A stretch of 64,000 nucleotides of DNA. Source: JAYRSJ01 sp041920215. GTDB lineage: Bacteria; Pseudomonadota; Gammaproteobacteria; Burkholderiales; Burkholderiaceae_C. The translations under genes were made by a program, and so were the position numbers. This document shows, one piece after another, positions 16,771-24,633 of this stretch; within the stretch, counting starts at the first letter, position 1, and every line of letters starts with the position of its first letter. Location: contig JAYRSJ010000018.1 of assembly GCA_041920215.1 (NCBI GenBank), positions 23,518-87,517 on the forward strand. Reading direction: 5' to 3'. The notes beneath the pieces are model-generated. The model ran no database searches. It was not told the origin of the DNA and saw only the letters and a program-made list of their open reading frames with translations.

Positions 16771-17574
16771 ATGAGCAAAGCCTTTATCGAAGTGCAGGCC
16801 GCCGAGATGGTGTTCAACACCCGCAAGGGCCCGTTCCACGCGCTGCGCGACATCCATCTGCAGGTGCGCCAGGGCGAGTTCATCACGCTGATCGGTCACT
16901 CGGGCTGCGGCAAGAGCACGCTCTTGAACCTGGTCGCCGGTCTCTTGCGGCCCACGGCCGGCGTGCTGCTGTGCGACAACCGCGAGATCCGCGAGCCCGG
17001 CCCCGAGCGGGCGGTGGTATTCCAGAACCATTCGCTGCTGCCCTGGCTGAGCTGCGCCGAGAACATCTACCTCGGCGTGGAGTCGGTGTTCGGCGGACGC
17101 GAGAGCAAGAAGCAGCTGCAGGAGCGCACCGCCGCCGCGCTGGCCCTGGTCAGCATGAGCCATGCGACGAACAAGCGCCCGCACGAGATCTCCGGCGGCA
17201 TGAAGCAGCGCATCGGCATTGCCCGTGCGCTGGCAATGGAGCCCAAGGTGCTGTTGATGGACGAGCCCTTCGGCGCCCTCGATGCGCTGACCCGCGCCCA
17301 TCTGCAGGACGAGCTCTTGAAGATCGTCGCGCGCACGCAGAGCACCGTGCTGATGGTGACCCATGATGTGGACGAGGCGGTGCTGCTGTCCGATCGCATC
17401 GTGATGATGACCAACGGGCCGGCCGCCACCATCGGCGCGATCCATACCGTCGACATTGCGCGTCCGCGCCGACGGGTCGAGCTGGTCGAGGACCCGGTCT
17501 ATCTGCAGGCGCGCAAGGCGGTGATCGATTTTCTGTACACCCGGCACCGCCATGTCGAGCCGGCGGCGGCCTGA
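16771..17574 (+). CDS. nrtD: Nitrate ABC transporter ATPase, single domain (NrtD type)
   Basis: A 267-residue ATPase with Walker A GHSGCGKSTLLN, Q-loop VFQNHSLLPWLS, signature motif ISGGMKQRIGIARAL, Walker B VLLMDEPFGALD and the switch histidine in MVTHDVDEAV. It lacks the NrtA-like C-terminal regulatory domain of cyanobacterial NrtC, so it corresponds to NrtD. It starts 4 bases after nrtB and completes the operon. Its stop is directly abutted by the stop of the convergent ANTAR-PilJ gene (17574/17575), with no room for a terminator between them. Confidence 0.92.
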   Translation: MSKAFIEVQAAEMVFNTRKGPFHALRDIHLQVRQGEFITLIGHSGCGKSTLLNLVAGLLRPTAGVLLCDNREIREPGPERAVVFQNHSLLPWLSCAENIYLGVESVFGGRESKKQLQERTAAALALVSMSHATNKRPHEISGGMKQRIGIARALAMEPKVLLMDEPFGALDALTRAHLQDELLKIVARTQSTVLMVTHDVDEAVLLSDRIVMMTNGPAATIGAIHTVDIARPRRRVELVEDPVYLQARKAVIDFLYTRHRHVEPAAA

Positions 17575-18837
17575 TCAGCCGAGCAGCACCTGCAAGCTCT
17601 GCTGATACTGGCCGGTCAGCATGTCCAGCCGGCTCAGCAAGACCTCGCTGCTGCGCGCCAGGCCCGCGGCGGCCTCGGGGCCCTGGGTATCCCTCAGGCT
17701 GCGCAGCAGGCGCAGCCATTCCTCGCGCACCTCGGCCAGTGCCGCCCGGATCTCGCGGCTGGACAGCGGCGCGGCTTCGAGCTCCTGCAAGCCGCTCTCG
17801 AAGGCCTCCAGGCCCTGGCTGAGCCGCAGCGGATCGCGCTGCGGCAGCAGATCGGCCAGCAGCGCCTCCTTGGCCAGGCGCTGGCTCAGCATGCGCTGGC
17901 GGCCGCAGAGATTGACCAGGTGCAGCGGCGGGCGGGCACCGGCCGCGGTGATCGCATCGGTCAGCTGTTCAGACAGTGCTAGCAGGCGCTCGGCCGCCGC
18001 ATCGGCCTGGTCCAGCGCGGCCGCGCTGGGCTTGCCGACCAGCAGCGGCCGCAGGGCCTGCCAGGCCTCGTGCAGGGCCGCGCAGTCCAGGGCCTTGGGC
18101 AGCAGGGCCGGCAGCCGGTCCAGATTGGCATCCACCCGTGCGCAGCTCTCGTCCTGCAGCACCTTGGCGCGGCGCGGTTCGATGCCGGCGGCGCGCTGCG
18201 CCATCAGCTTGAGCAGGCGCTGGCTCAGCATGCGCTGCTGGCCGGCCAGATTGACCGCCTCGGCCAGCTGGGTGGCCTGCACCACCGAGCGCGCCACCTC
18301 GGCCAGGCGCAGATGGGCATGCATCGCGGTATCGCGCAACAGCTTGAAGGCGCTGTCCTCGTCGATCTCGCGCGCCGCCATCAGCAGGCCCTTGGCCCGC
18401 TCGGTCCACTTGCGCTCGTCCAACTGCTGCTGCAGCGCGGCCAGCTGCTGGGCCTGGCGCTGCTGCTGCCAGATGGCCCAGCGCAGCAGGCGCAGCAGCG
18501 ACGCGTCCGGCGGCACCTGCTCCAGCCACAGCTGCAGGCCCAGCGCCAGGCCGCGCTGCTGCTGCGCGACGCTGGCACCGGCCGCGATGCAGACTCCCGG
18601 CAGCGCCGGTCGCTGCGTGCCGAGCGCGGCCAAGGCGTCCAGCCAGGCATCGAGTTCGCTGGCGTCGGCCAGATTCAGCAGCAGGGCCTGGGGCGGGACG
18701 GGCGCCTGTTCCAGTGCGCGCTGCACCAAGCTGTGGCGCTCGGCGCGGGCCACGACGGTGCGGGGCCAGTCCGGCGCCGGGCAGGCCGGCGGGCTCAGCA
18801 GCAGCACGGAGGAGGGCAGATCGGCGGACGCACTCAT
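17575..18837 (-). CDS. Receiver-like/ANTAR/PilJ-PilJ protein, probable nitrate-sensing antiterminator
   Basis: A 420-residue cytoplasmic protein with an unusual layout. Residues 1-125 are receiver-like, but the acceptor position reads LLLNLAD, with Asn in place of Asp. A glutamine-rich helix leads into an ANTAR domain at about 133-192 (DERKWTERAKGLLMAAREIDEDSAFKLLRD). Two PilJ-type sensor repeats follow: NLAGQQRMLSQR at 196-207 and NLCGRQRMLSQR at 309-320. This repeat resembles the nitrate-binding P-box of NarX (N-x-AG-x-x-RM-x-S-x-R). I infer a one-protein analogue of Klebsiella NasR, binding nitrate and leader RNA. The ATG at 18837 is preferred; an ATG at 18897 would add 20 residues. The gene diverges from narK and converges on nrtD. 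Confidence 0.8.
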   Translation of the reverse strand: MSASADLPSSVLLLSPPACPAPDWPRTVVARAERHSLVQRALEQAPVPPQALLLNLADASELDAWLDALAALGTQRPALPGVCIAAGASVAQQQRGLALGLQLWLEQVPPDASLLRLLRWAIWQQQRQAQQLAALQQQLDERKWTERAKGLLMAAREIDEDSAFKLLRDTAMHAHLRLAEVARSVVQATQLAEAVNLAGQQRMLSQRLLKLMAQRAAGIEPRRAKVLQDESCARVDANLDRLPALLPKALDCAALHEAWQALRPLLVGKPSAAALDQADAAAERLLALSEQLTDAITAAGARPPLHLVNLCGRQRMLSQRLAKEALLADLLPQRDPLRLSQGLEAFESGLQELEAAPLSSREIRAALAEVREEWLRLLRSLRDTQGPEAAAGLARSSEVLLSRLDMLTGQYQQSLQVLLG

Positions 18838-18942
18838 GGGGTTTTCGCAGACAGATGGCAGGGCACAGCGGCCGCAGCCGGCCAAGCGCTGCAGCATAAG
18901 GCAGGCGGCAGGGTTCGAGGCTGAGCGAGGACAAAGCTGGCA

Positions 18943-18958
18943 TGGCACGGCATTTGCA
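18943..18958 (+). promoter_or_regulatory. Sigma-54 promoter of narK
   Basis: TGGCACGGCATTTGCA is a full match to the sigma-54 consensus TGGCACG-N4-TTGCA, with GG at 18944-18945 and GC at 18956-18957. The predicted start is about 18969, directly at the foot of a hexaloop hairpin. This is the same arrangement as in front of nrtA. Confidence 0.85.
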
Positions 18959-18969
18959 ATGCCTGTTGC

Positions 18970-19096
18970 GTGGCGCAATGGCGCGCCGCAAGCGGCGGGC
19001 GCAGGCCCGCACTCATCCTGGCGCACGGCATGGCTTGTGCGCCGTGCAGACGACTTTGAAGGCCTCGACGAGACAGGTGCTCGGCGCGGCCTTTTT
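18970..19096 (+). ncRNA. Nitrate leader RNA of narK: ANTAR hexaloop and terminator
   Basis: The first hairpin at 18970-18989 pairs GGCGC with GCGCC (plus two outer pairs) around the hexaloop AATGGC, with A at position 1 and G at 4. A second strong hairpin at 19020-19043 (GGCGCAC with GTGCGCC, extended by two G-U pairs) has the loop CATGGC, which keeps G4 but has C at position 1. A terminator follows: AAGGCC (19059-19064) with GGCCTT (19088-19093), an inner CGAG/CTCG stem, and five T residues at 19092-19096. P1 and the terminator are clear; which bases form P2 and how it competes with the terminator is not. Confidence 0.65.
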
Positions 19097-19144
19097 GCGT
19101 TTGTGCCCCTCGTTCAGCGATTGATTGTTTGATTGATCAGCACC

Positions 19145-20410
19145 ATGTCCAGCTTCAAGACCTTTGTGCGTTCCGGTCACTGGCCCACCTTGCTGGCCTC
19201 CTTTCTGTACTTCGACTTCTGCTTTGCGGTCTGGGTGCTGAACGGCGCGATGGCGCCCTTCATCAGCGAGAGCTTCGGGCTGAGCCCGACGCAGAAGGGC
19301 TTCATGATCTCGGTGCCGATACTGGCCGGCGCGCTGATGCGCTTTCCGCTGGGCGTGCTCTCGCAGTACATAGGCCGCAAGAACGCGGCGATGGTGGAGA
19401 TGGGCCTGATCGTCGCGGCCCTGCTGTTCGGTTTCCTGATGGTGGACAGCTACGACGGCGTGCTGGCCATGGGCGTGCTGCTGGGCATTGCCGGCGCCAG
19501 CTTCGGCGTGGCGCTGAGCTTGGGCAGCGGCTGGTACCCGCCGCGCTACAAGGGCCTGGCCATGGGCATCGCCGGCGCCGGCAACTCGGGCACGGTGCTG
19601 GCCGTGCTGTTCGCGCCGCCGCTGGCGCAGGCCTATGGCTGGCAGAGCGTCTACGGCCTGGCCGCCGCCACCATGCTGGTCCCGCTGGCGGTGATGTGGC
19701 TGGCCGCCAAGGAGCCGCCCGACCGCGAGCAGCAGAGCCTGCGCGAGCACACGGCCTGCCTGTGGGAGAAGGACGGCTGGGCCTTCAGCCTGATCTACAT
19801 CATCACCTTCGGCGGCTTCATCGGCCTGGCCAGCTTTCTGCCCAGCTATTTCTACGACCAGTTCAAGGTCAGCAAGGTCGAGGCCGGTCAGCTGACCATG
19901 CTGGCCACGCTGATGGGCTCGGCGTTGCGCGTGGCCGGCGGCTATATCTCGGACCGCATCGGCGGCGTCAACACGCTGAGCGCGGTGCTGCTGATGGTGG
20001 CGACCTGCCTGCTGCTGTGCGGTCTGGCCGGGGCGTCGCTGGTGCTGAGCACGCTGCTGTTCATGCTGTGCTTCGCGGCGCTGGGCGCCGGCAATGGCGC
20101 GCTGTTCCAGCTGGTGCCCTTGCGTTGGCCACTAACGACGGCGGTGGCTGGCTCGATGATCGGCGAGATCGGCGCCCTGGGCGGCGGCTTCCTGCCCAAT
20201 GCGATGGGCCTGTCCATGCAGGCCAGCGGCAGCTATCTGTGGGGTTTCGTCGCCTTTGCGCTGCTGGCGCTGGCGATGCTGGCGATGCTGCGCATCGTGC
20301 AGATCCGCTGGACGCGCACCTGGGCCGAGCGCGGCGGGCGCGCTCGGCCCATAGGGTCTGAACTGGGGCGCCCCCGCGCCCCCTCCGAGAGGGGGTTCCA
20401 GCATGAATGA
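19145..20410 (+). CDS. narK: NarK-family nitrate/nitrite transporter (MFS)
   Basis: A 421-residue major facilitator with about 12 hydrophobic helices. Family marks include FAVWVLNGAMAPFISESFGLSPTQKGFM near the N-terminus, RFPLGVLSQYIGRKNA after helix 3, a GIAGASFGVALSLGSGWYPPRYKGLAMGIAGAGNSG stretch matching the first nitrate signature, and SGLMGSALRVAGGYISDRIGG-like sequence in the second half. It should move nitrate in, or exchange nitrate and nitrite, across the inner membrane, and is often called NasA in pseudomonads. The start at 19145 gives a normal N-terminus; a TTG at 19133 is possible. The last 20 codons run through a GC hairpin. It stands alone behind a sigma-54 promoter and ANTAR-type leader. 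Confidence 0.9.
   Translation: MSSFKTFVRSGHWPTLLASFLYFDFCFAVWVLNGAMAPFISESFGLSPTQKGFMISVPILAGALMRFPLGVLSQYIGRKNAAMVEMGLIVAALLFGFLMVDSYDGVLAMGVLLGIAGASFGVALSLGSGWYPPRYKGLAMGIAGAGNSGTVLAVLFAPPLAQAYGWQSVYGLAAATMLVPLAVMWLAAKEPPDREQQSLREHTACLWEKDGWAFSLIYIITFGGFIGLASFLPSYFYDQFKVSKVEAGQLTMLATLMGSALRVAGGYISDRIGGVNTLSAVLLMVATCLLLCGLAGASLVLSTLLFMLCFAALGAGNGALFQLVPLRWPLTTAVAGSMIGEIGALGGGFLPNAMGLSMQASGSYLWGFVAFALLALAMLAMLRIVQIRWTRTWAERGGRARPIGSELGRPRAPSERGFQHE
20379..20395. repeat. Short GC hairpin at the 3' end of narK
   Basis: CCCCCTC and GAGGGGG form a perfect 7-base stem around the loop CGA, flanked by CTGG and CCAG that could extend it. No T-run follows in either direction, so it is not a normal intrinsic terminator. 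It lies inside the narK coding end and 29 bases from the convergent kinase stop. Confidence 0.5.
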
Positions 20411-20423
20411 CAGGGCGGCCCGC

Positions 20424-22136
20424 CTAGCGCGGCAGGAACAAGAGCCAGTAGACCAGCAGGGCGTTGAGCAAGAGCGAGAGGGCCAGCGCGATCTGCCACA
20501 GCGCCAGCGGGTTGCGGCGCGCCAGCGGCGTGGTGCCGGTCGCGGGCAGCGGGCGGGCGGCACCGCGCTCCAGCGCCAGCAGCAGCTCCTCGGCGGTCTC
20601 GAAGCGCTGGGCGGCCTCGCGGTTGACGGCCTTCAGCAGCAGATGATCCAGCCAGATGGGCAGCTCGGGGCGCAGCCGCGAGGGGGCTTGCGGATCGCGC
20701 CGGTAGCGCGCGCGCTGGTAGGGCTCGATCTCGCCATAGGGCAGGCGGCCGCACAGCCATTGGTAGAGCGTGACGCCCAGCGCGAAGAGATCGCTGCCGG
20801 CATCGGCCCGGAGCTGCTGATGCGGGGGCTCGCCCCACTGCTCGGGGTTGATATAGCTGGGCGTGCCGGCAGGCAGCCCGCGCAGCGCCGCCGGTTCGCG
20901 GCCGGACAGGGCCACGCCGAGGTCGAGGATGCGCCACTGCCCGTCATCGCCCAGATGCAGATTGGCGGGCTTGATGTCGCGATGCACGACGCCGGCGCGG
21001 TGCAGCCGGCCCAGGGCCCGGGCCAGCGCCCCGGCGGCGGCCAGAAAGTCCGGCAGCGCGGGTCGTCCTTCGCCCAGCAGCTGTTCCAGCGTGCGGCCGC
21101 CATGCCAGTCGAACAGCAGGTAGAAGGCGCTGGGCTCATGCGGCTCATGGGCGCGCACGAAGCCGGCCGTCTCGGGGAGGCCGCTGCCGGCCAGGCGCAG
21201 ACCCAGCCAGCCCTCGTGCGCCAGCATCGCGCGCTCCTGCGGATCATGGGCGCGGGCCCCGTGCAGGGCCTTGATGGCCAGCAGCCGGCCGTCGGCGGCG
21301 CGCGCCTGGTAGAGCCGGTGCACCCCGTTGTCGGCCATCAGGGCGGTGATCGTCAGACCATCCAGTGTGTCGCCGATCTTCAGCGCGGCCGGTGCCGGCA
21401 GGCGCTCGGCGGCCAGCAGCTGGTCTTCGTACTCGCCCGGCGCCAGGCCACGCAGCTGCAGGATCAGCGCGCTGGCATTGTCCCGGCCGCCGGCCGCCAG
21501 CGCCGCCTGCACCAGGGCCTCGGCGGCGGCCTGCGGTTCGTCGCCGGCTGCCAGCGCGGCCAGGCGCTTGTGGCTCAGCGCGCCATGCACGCCATCGCTG
21601 CTGAGCAGCAGGCGGTCGCCGGCGCGCAGCTCGCCCTGGCTGTAGTCGACGCGCACCTGGTCGTCCAGGCCGATGGCGCGCGTCAGGCGCCCGAAATCGC
21701 GCGAGTCCAGCGCATGGTCCTGGGTCAGGGGCAGGCAGGCGCCGCCGCGCAGCAGGTAGATGCGGCTGTCGCCGATATGGGCGATGGTGTAGCGATGGCC
21801 GCGCAGCACCGCGGCGCTGAGCGTCGTCAGGGCCGCGAGCCGGCGCTGGCGCCGGTTGTGCTGGGCCAGCCAGCGGTTCTGCGCTGCGATCAGCCGGTCC
21901 AGCGCCACCGTGGTGTCCCAGTGGGCCGGCGTGGCGAAATAGTCGCGCAGCAGGCTCGTCACCGTGGTCTGGGCCGCCAGGCCGCCATCGCCGCCGGCCG
22001 AGACCCCATCGGCCAGCGCCGCGATCCAGCCCAGCGCTGCATCGCCAGGACCGGGGCGCTGCACGGCCGCGCAATCCTCGTTGCGTTCGCGCGGACCGCG
22101 GGCGCTGGCCAGGCCGATGGCGATATCGAATGTCAT
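20424..22136 (-). CDS. Bifunctional PP2C phosphatase/serine-threonine kinase, membrane-anchored
   Basis: A 570-residue fusion. The N-terminal PP2C phosphatase (about 1-235) has RERNEDC, LADGVSAGGDGG, IAHIGDSRIYLLR, LLLSSDGVHG and GGRDNAS, the metal-binding motifs of the family. The kinase domain (about 255-515) has the lysine in LLAIKALHG, the catalytic loop HRDIKPANLHL, a DLG in place of DFG, and NPEQW in place of APE. A single helix near the C-terminus (about 546-566) should anchor it in the inner membrane. In Pseudomonas aeruginosa a protein of this type (PA1782) lies in the nitrate assimilation cluster, so the link to nitrate use is conserved, but its target is unknown. It lies opposite to its neighbours, between narK and nirB. 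Confidence 0.92.
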   Translation of the reverse strand: MTFDIAIGLASARGPRERNEDCAAVQRPGPGDAALGWIAALADGVSAGGDGGLAAQTTVTSLLRDYFATPAHWDTTVALDRLIAAQNRWLAQHNRRQRRLAALTTLSAAVLRGHRYTIAHIGDSRIYLLRGGACLPLTQDHALDSRDFGRLTRAIGLDDQVRVDYSQGELRAGDRLLLSSDGVHGALSHKRLAALAAGDEPQAAAEALVQAALAAGGRDNASALILQLRGLAPGEYEDQLLAAERLPAPAALKIGDTLDGLTITALMADNGVHRLYQARAADGRLLAIKALHGARAHDPQERAMLAHEGWLGLRLAGSGLPETAGFVRAHEPHEPSAFYLLFDWHGGRTLEQLLGEGRPALPDFLAAAGALARALGRLHRAGVVHRDIKPANLHLGDDGQWRILDLGVALSGREPAALRGLPAGTPSYINPEQWGEPPHQQLRADAGSDLFALGVTLYQWLCGRLPYGEIEPYQRARYRRDPQAPSRLRPELPIWLDHLLLKAVNREAAQRFETAEELLLALERGAARPLPATGTTPLARRNPLALWQIALALSLLLNALLVYWLLFLPR

Positions 22137-22138
22137 GG

Positions 22139-22154
22139 TGGCGGCGATTCTGCC
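22139..22154 (+). promoter_or_regulatory. Weak candidate sigma-54 promoter of nirB
   Basis: TGGCGGCGATTCTGCC keeps GG and GC 10 bases apart but misses several consensus bases (the CACG after TGG and the TT before GC). It is the best sigma-54-like sequence in the 59-base gap between the kinase start and nirB. It would give a leader of about 30 bases, too short for a hexaloop antiterminator. Confidence 0.25.
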
Positions 22155-22195
22155 TCTGCCCTCCCTCTCTTCCCCTCCCGCATGGAGCGTGCTGT

Positions 22196-24622
22196 ATGAA
22201 AAAGATGAAGCTGGTGATGGTGGGCAACGGCATGGCCGGCGTGCGCACCCTGGAGGAGCTGCTGAAGATCGCCCCCGATCTCTACGAGATCACCGTCTTC
22301 GGCGCCGAGCCGCACCCGAACTACAACCGCATCCTCTTGAGCCCGGTGCTGGCCGGCGAGCAGACGATAGCCGAGATCATCCTGAATCCGCTGTCCTGGT
22401 ACGCGGAGCATGGCATCACGCTGCATCTGGGCAAGGCGGTCACGCAGATCGACCGTGTGCGCCGCCAGGTGATCGCCGCGGACGGCACGATGGCGGACTA
22501 CGACCGGCTGCTGATCGCCACCGGCTCCAGCCCTTTCATCCTGCCGGTGCCCGGCAAGGAGCTGGAGGGCGTGATCGCCTACCGCGATATCGCCGACACC
22601 AACGAGATGATCGACGCGTCCACCAAGTACCGGCATGCCGTCGTGATCGGCGGCGGACTCTTGGGCCTGGAGGCCGCCAACGGCCTGATGCTGCGCGGCA
22701 TGCAGGTCACCGTCGTGCACATCGGCGACTGGCTGATGGAGCGCCAGCTCGATGATCAGGCCGGCGAACTGCTGCGCAAGTCGCTGCAGGCGCGGGGCCT
22801 GAGGTTCATGCTGGGCGCGCAGACGAAAGCGCTGATTGGCGGCACGGATGGAAGAGTGATGGCCGTGCAGTTCAAGGACGGCCAGGAGATTCCCGCCGAT
22901 CTGGTCGTGATGGCCGCCGGCATACGGCCCAATACCGCACTGGCCGAGAGCGCCGGCATCCACTGCAGCCGCGGCATCGTCGTCAGCGACACGCTGCAGA
23001 CCGTGACGGACCCGCGCATCTATGCGGTGGGCGAATGCGCGGCCCACCGCGGCATCGCCTACGGCCTGGTGGCGCCGCTGTTCGAACAGGGCAAGGTCTG
23101 CGCCACCCACCTGGCCGAGTTCGGCATCGGCCGCTACGCCGGCTCGCAGACCAGCACCAAGCTCAAGGTCACCGGCATCGATCTCTTCTCTGCCGGCGAT
23201 TTCATGGGGGGCGAGGGCAGCGAGGAGATCGTCATGAGCGATCCCTTTGCCGGGGTCTACAAGAAGCTGGTGATCAAGAACGACCAGCTGATCGGCGCCT
23301 GCCTCTACGGCGACACGGTGGACGGCAGCTGGTATTTCAAGCTGCTGCGCGAGGGCCGCAAGATCGCCGACATCCGCGACAAGCTGATGTTCGGCGAATC
23401 GAATATCGGCGATGTGGGTCACCAGGGCCAGAGCAAGGCGGCGGCAATGCTTGACGCCGACGAGGTCTGCGGCTGCAACGGCGTCAGCAAGGGCGCCATC
23501 TGCAAGGCCATCAAGGACAAGGGCCTGTTCACGCTGGAGGAGGTGCGCAAGCACACCAAGGCCAGCGCCAGCTGCGGCTCCTGCACCGGCCTGGTCGAGC
23601 AGCTGCTGATGTTCACCGCCGGCGGCGACTACTCGGCCACGCCGAAGAAGAAGGCGATCTGCGCCTGCACCGAGCTGAGCCATCAGGACGTGCGCGATGC
23701 GATCTTCAAGGAGCACATCACCAGCCTGGACGCGCTCTACACCCAGCTCGGCTGGAAGACCCCGAATGGCTGCGCGAGCTGCCGCCCGGCGCTGAACTAC
23801 TACCTGATCTCGTCCTGGCCCAAGGAAGCGCAGGACGATCCGCAGAGCCGCTTCATCAACGAGCGTGCCCACGCCAATATCCAGAAGGACGGCACCTACT
23901 CGGTGATCCCGCGCATGTGGGGCGGCGAGACGACGAGCGCGGAGCTGCGCCGCATCGCCGATGCGGTGGACAAGTACCGCATCCCCACCGTCAAGGTCAC
24001 CGGCGGCCAGCGCATCGACCTGCTGGGCGTCAGGAAGGAGGATCTGGTCGATGTCTGGAAGGACATCGGCATGCCCTCCGGCCATGCCTATGCCAAGGCG
24101 CTGCGCACGGTGAAGACCTGCGTGGGCAGCGAGTGGTGCCGCATGGGCACGCAGGACAGCACCCAGATGGGCAAGGATCTGGAGCGCGCGATGTGGCGCA
24201 TGTATGCGCCGCACAAGGTCAAGTTCGCGGTCAGCGGCTGCCCACGCAACTGCGCCGAGGCCGGCATCAAGGACGTGGGCATCATCGGCGTGGACAGCGG
24301 CTGGGAGATGTACATCGCCGGCAACGGCGGCATCAAGACCGAGGTCGCGCATTTCCTCACCAAGCTCAGGACGGCCGAGGAAGTGCTGGAGTACACCGGT
24401 GCCTTCATGCAGCTCTACCGCAAGGAGGGCTGGTATCTGGAGCGCACCGTGCACTATGTGTCGCGGGTGGGCCTGGACCATGTGAAGGCCCGCATCCTCG
24501 ACGACCACGCGGGGCGCAAGGCGCTCTGGGCCGAGTTGCAGCATGCGCTCGACGGCGAGCCCGACCCCTGGTTCGACTTCGACAAGGCCCGGGTCGACCT
24601 GCGCCAGTTCTCGGCACTGTGA
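22196..24622 (+). CDS. nirB: NADH-dependent assimilatory nitrite reductase, large subunit
   Basis: An 808-residue enzyme that reduces nitrite to ammonium with six electrons from NAD(P)H. Domains in order: an FAD/NAD oxidoreductase (MVGNGMAGVRTLEELL; second Rossmann loop VVIGGGLLGLEAANGL; FAD-closing YAVGECAAHRG), two BFD-like [2Fe-2S] segments (CGCNGVSKGAIC...CGSC and CACTELSHQDVRD...CASC), and nitrite/sulfite reductase half-domains. The siroheme-[4Fe-4S] ligands are C642, C648, C682 and C686 (CVGSEWC and SGCPRNC). The ATG at 22196 follows a GGAG site and begins the Rossmann fold; an earlier GTG frame adds only noise. It is first in an operon nirB-nirD-nasA-cobA. Confidence 0.95.
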   Translation: MKKMKLVMVGNGMAGVRTLEELLKIAPDLYEITVFGAEPHPNYNRILLSPVLAGEQTIAEIILNPLSWYAEHGITLHLGKAVTQIDRVRRQVIAADGTMADYDRLLIATGSSPFILPVPGKELEGVIAYRDIADTNEMIDASTKYRHAVVIGGGLLGLEAANGLMLRGMQVTVVHIGDWLMERQLDDQAGELLRKSLQARGLRFMLGAQTKALIGGTDGRVMAVQFKDGQEIPADLVVMAAGIRPNTALAESAGIHCSRGIVVSDTLQTVTDPRIYAVGECAAHRGIAYGLVAPLFEQGKVCATHLAEFGIGRYAGSQTSTKLKVTGIDLFSAGDFMGGEGSEEIVMSDPFAGVYKKLVIKNDQLIGACLYGDTVDGSWYFKLLREGRKIADIRDKLMFGESNIGDVGHQGQSKAAAMLDADEVCGCNGVSKGAICKAIKDKGLFTLEEVRKHTKASASCGSCTGLVEQLLMFTAGGDYSATPKKKAICACTELSHQDVRDAIFKEHITSLDALYTQLGWKTPNGCASCRPALNYYLISSWPKEAQDDPQSRFINERAHANIQKDGTYSVIPRMWGGETTSAELRRIADAVDKYRIPTVKVTGGQRIDLLGVRKEDLVDVWKDIGMPSGHAYAKALRTVKTCVGSEWCRMGTQDSTQMGKDLERAMWRMYAPHKVKFAVSGCPRNCAEAGIKDVGIIGVDSGWEMYIAGNGGIKTEVAHFLTKLRTAEEVLEYTGAFMQLYRKEGWYLERTVHYVSRVGLDHVKARILDDHAGRKALWAELQHALDGEPDPWFDFDKARVDLRQFSAL

Positions 24623-24633
24623 GAGGAATCGCC

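Noticed and set aside
14319..16886. An 855-codon open frame on the minus strand across nrtA and nrtB
   Set aside because: It is antisense to well-recognised transporter genes, has low-complexity His/Asp/Ala/Gly composition and no ribosome-binding site or domain.
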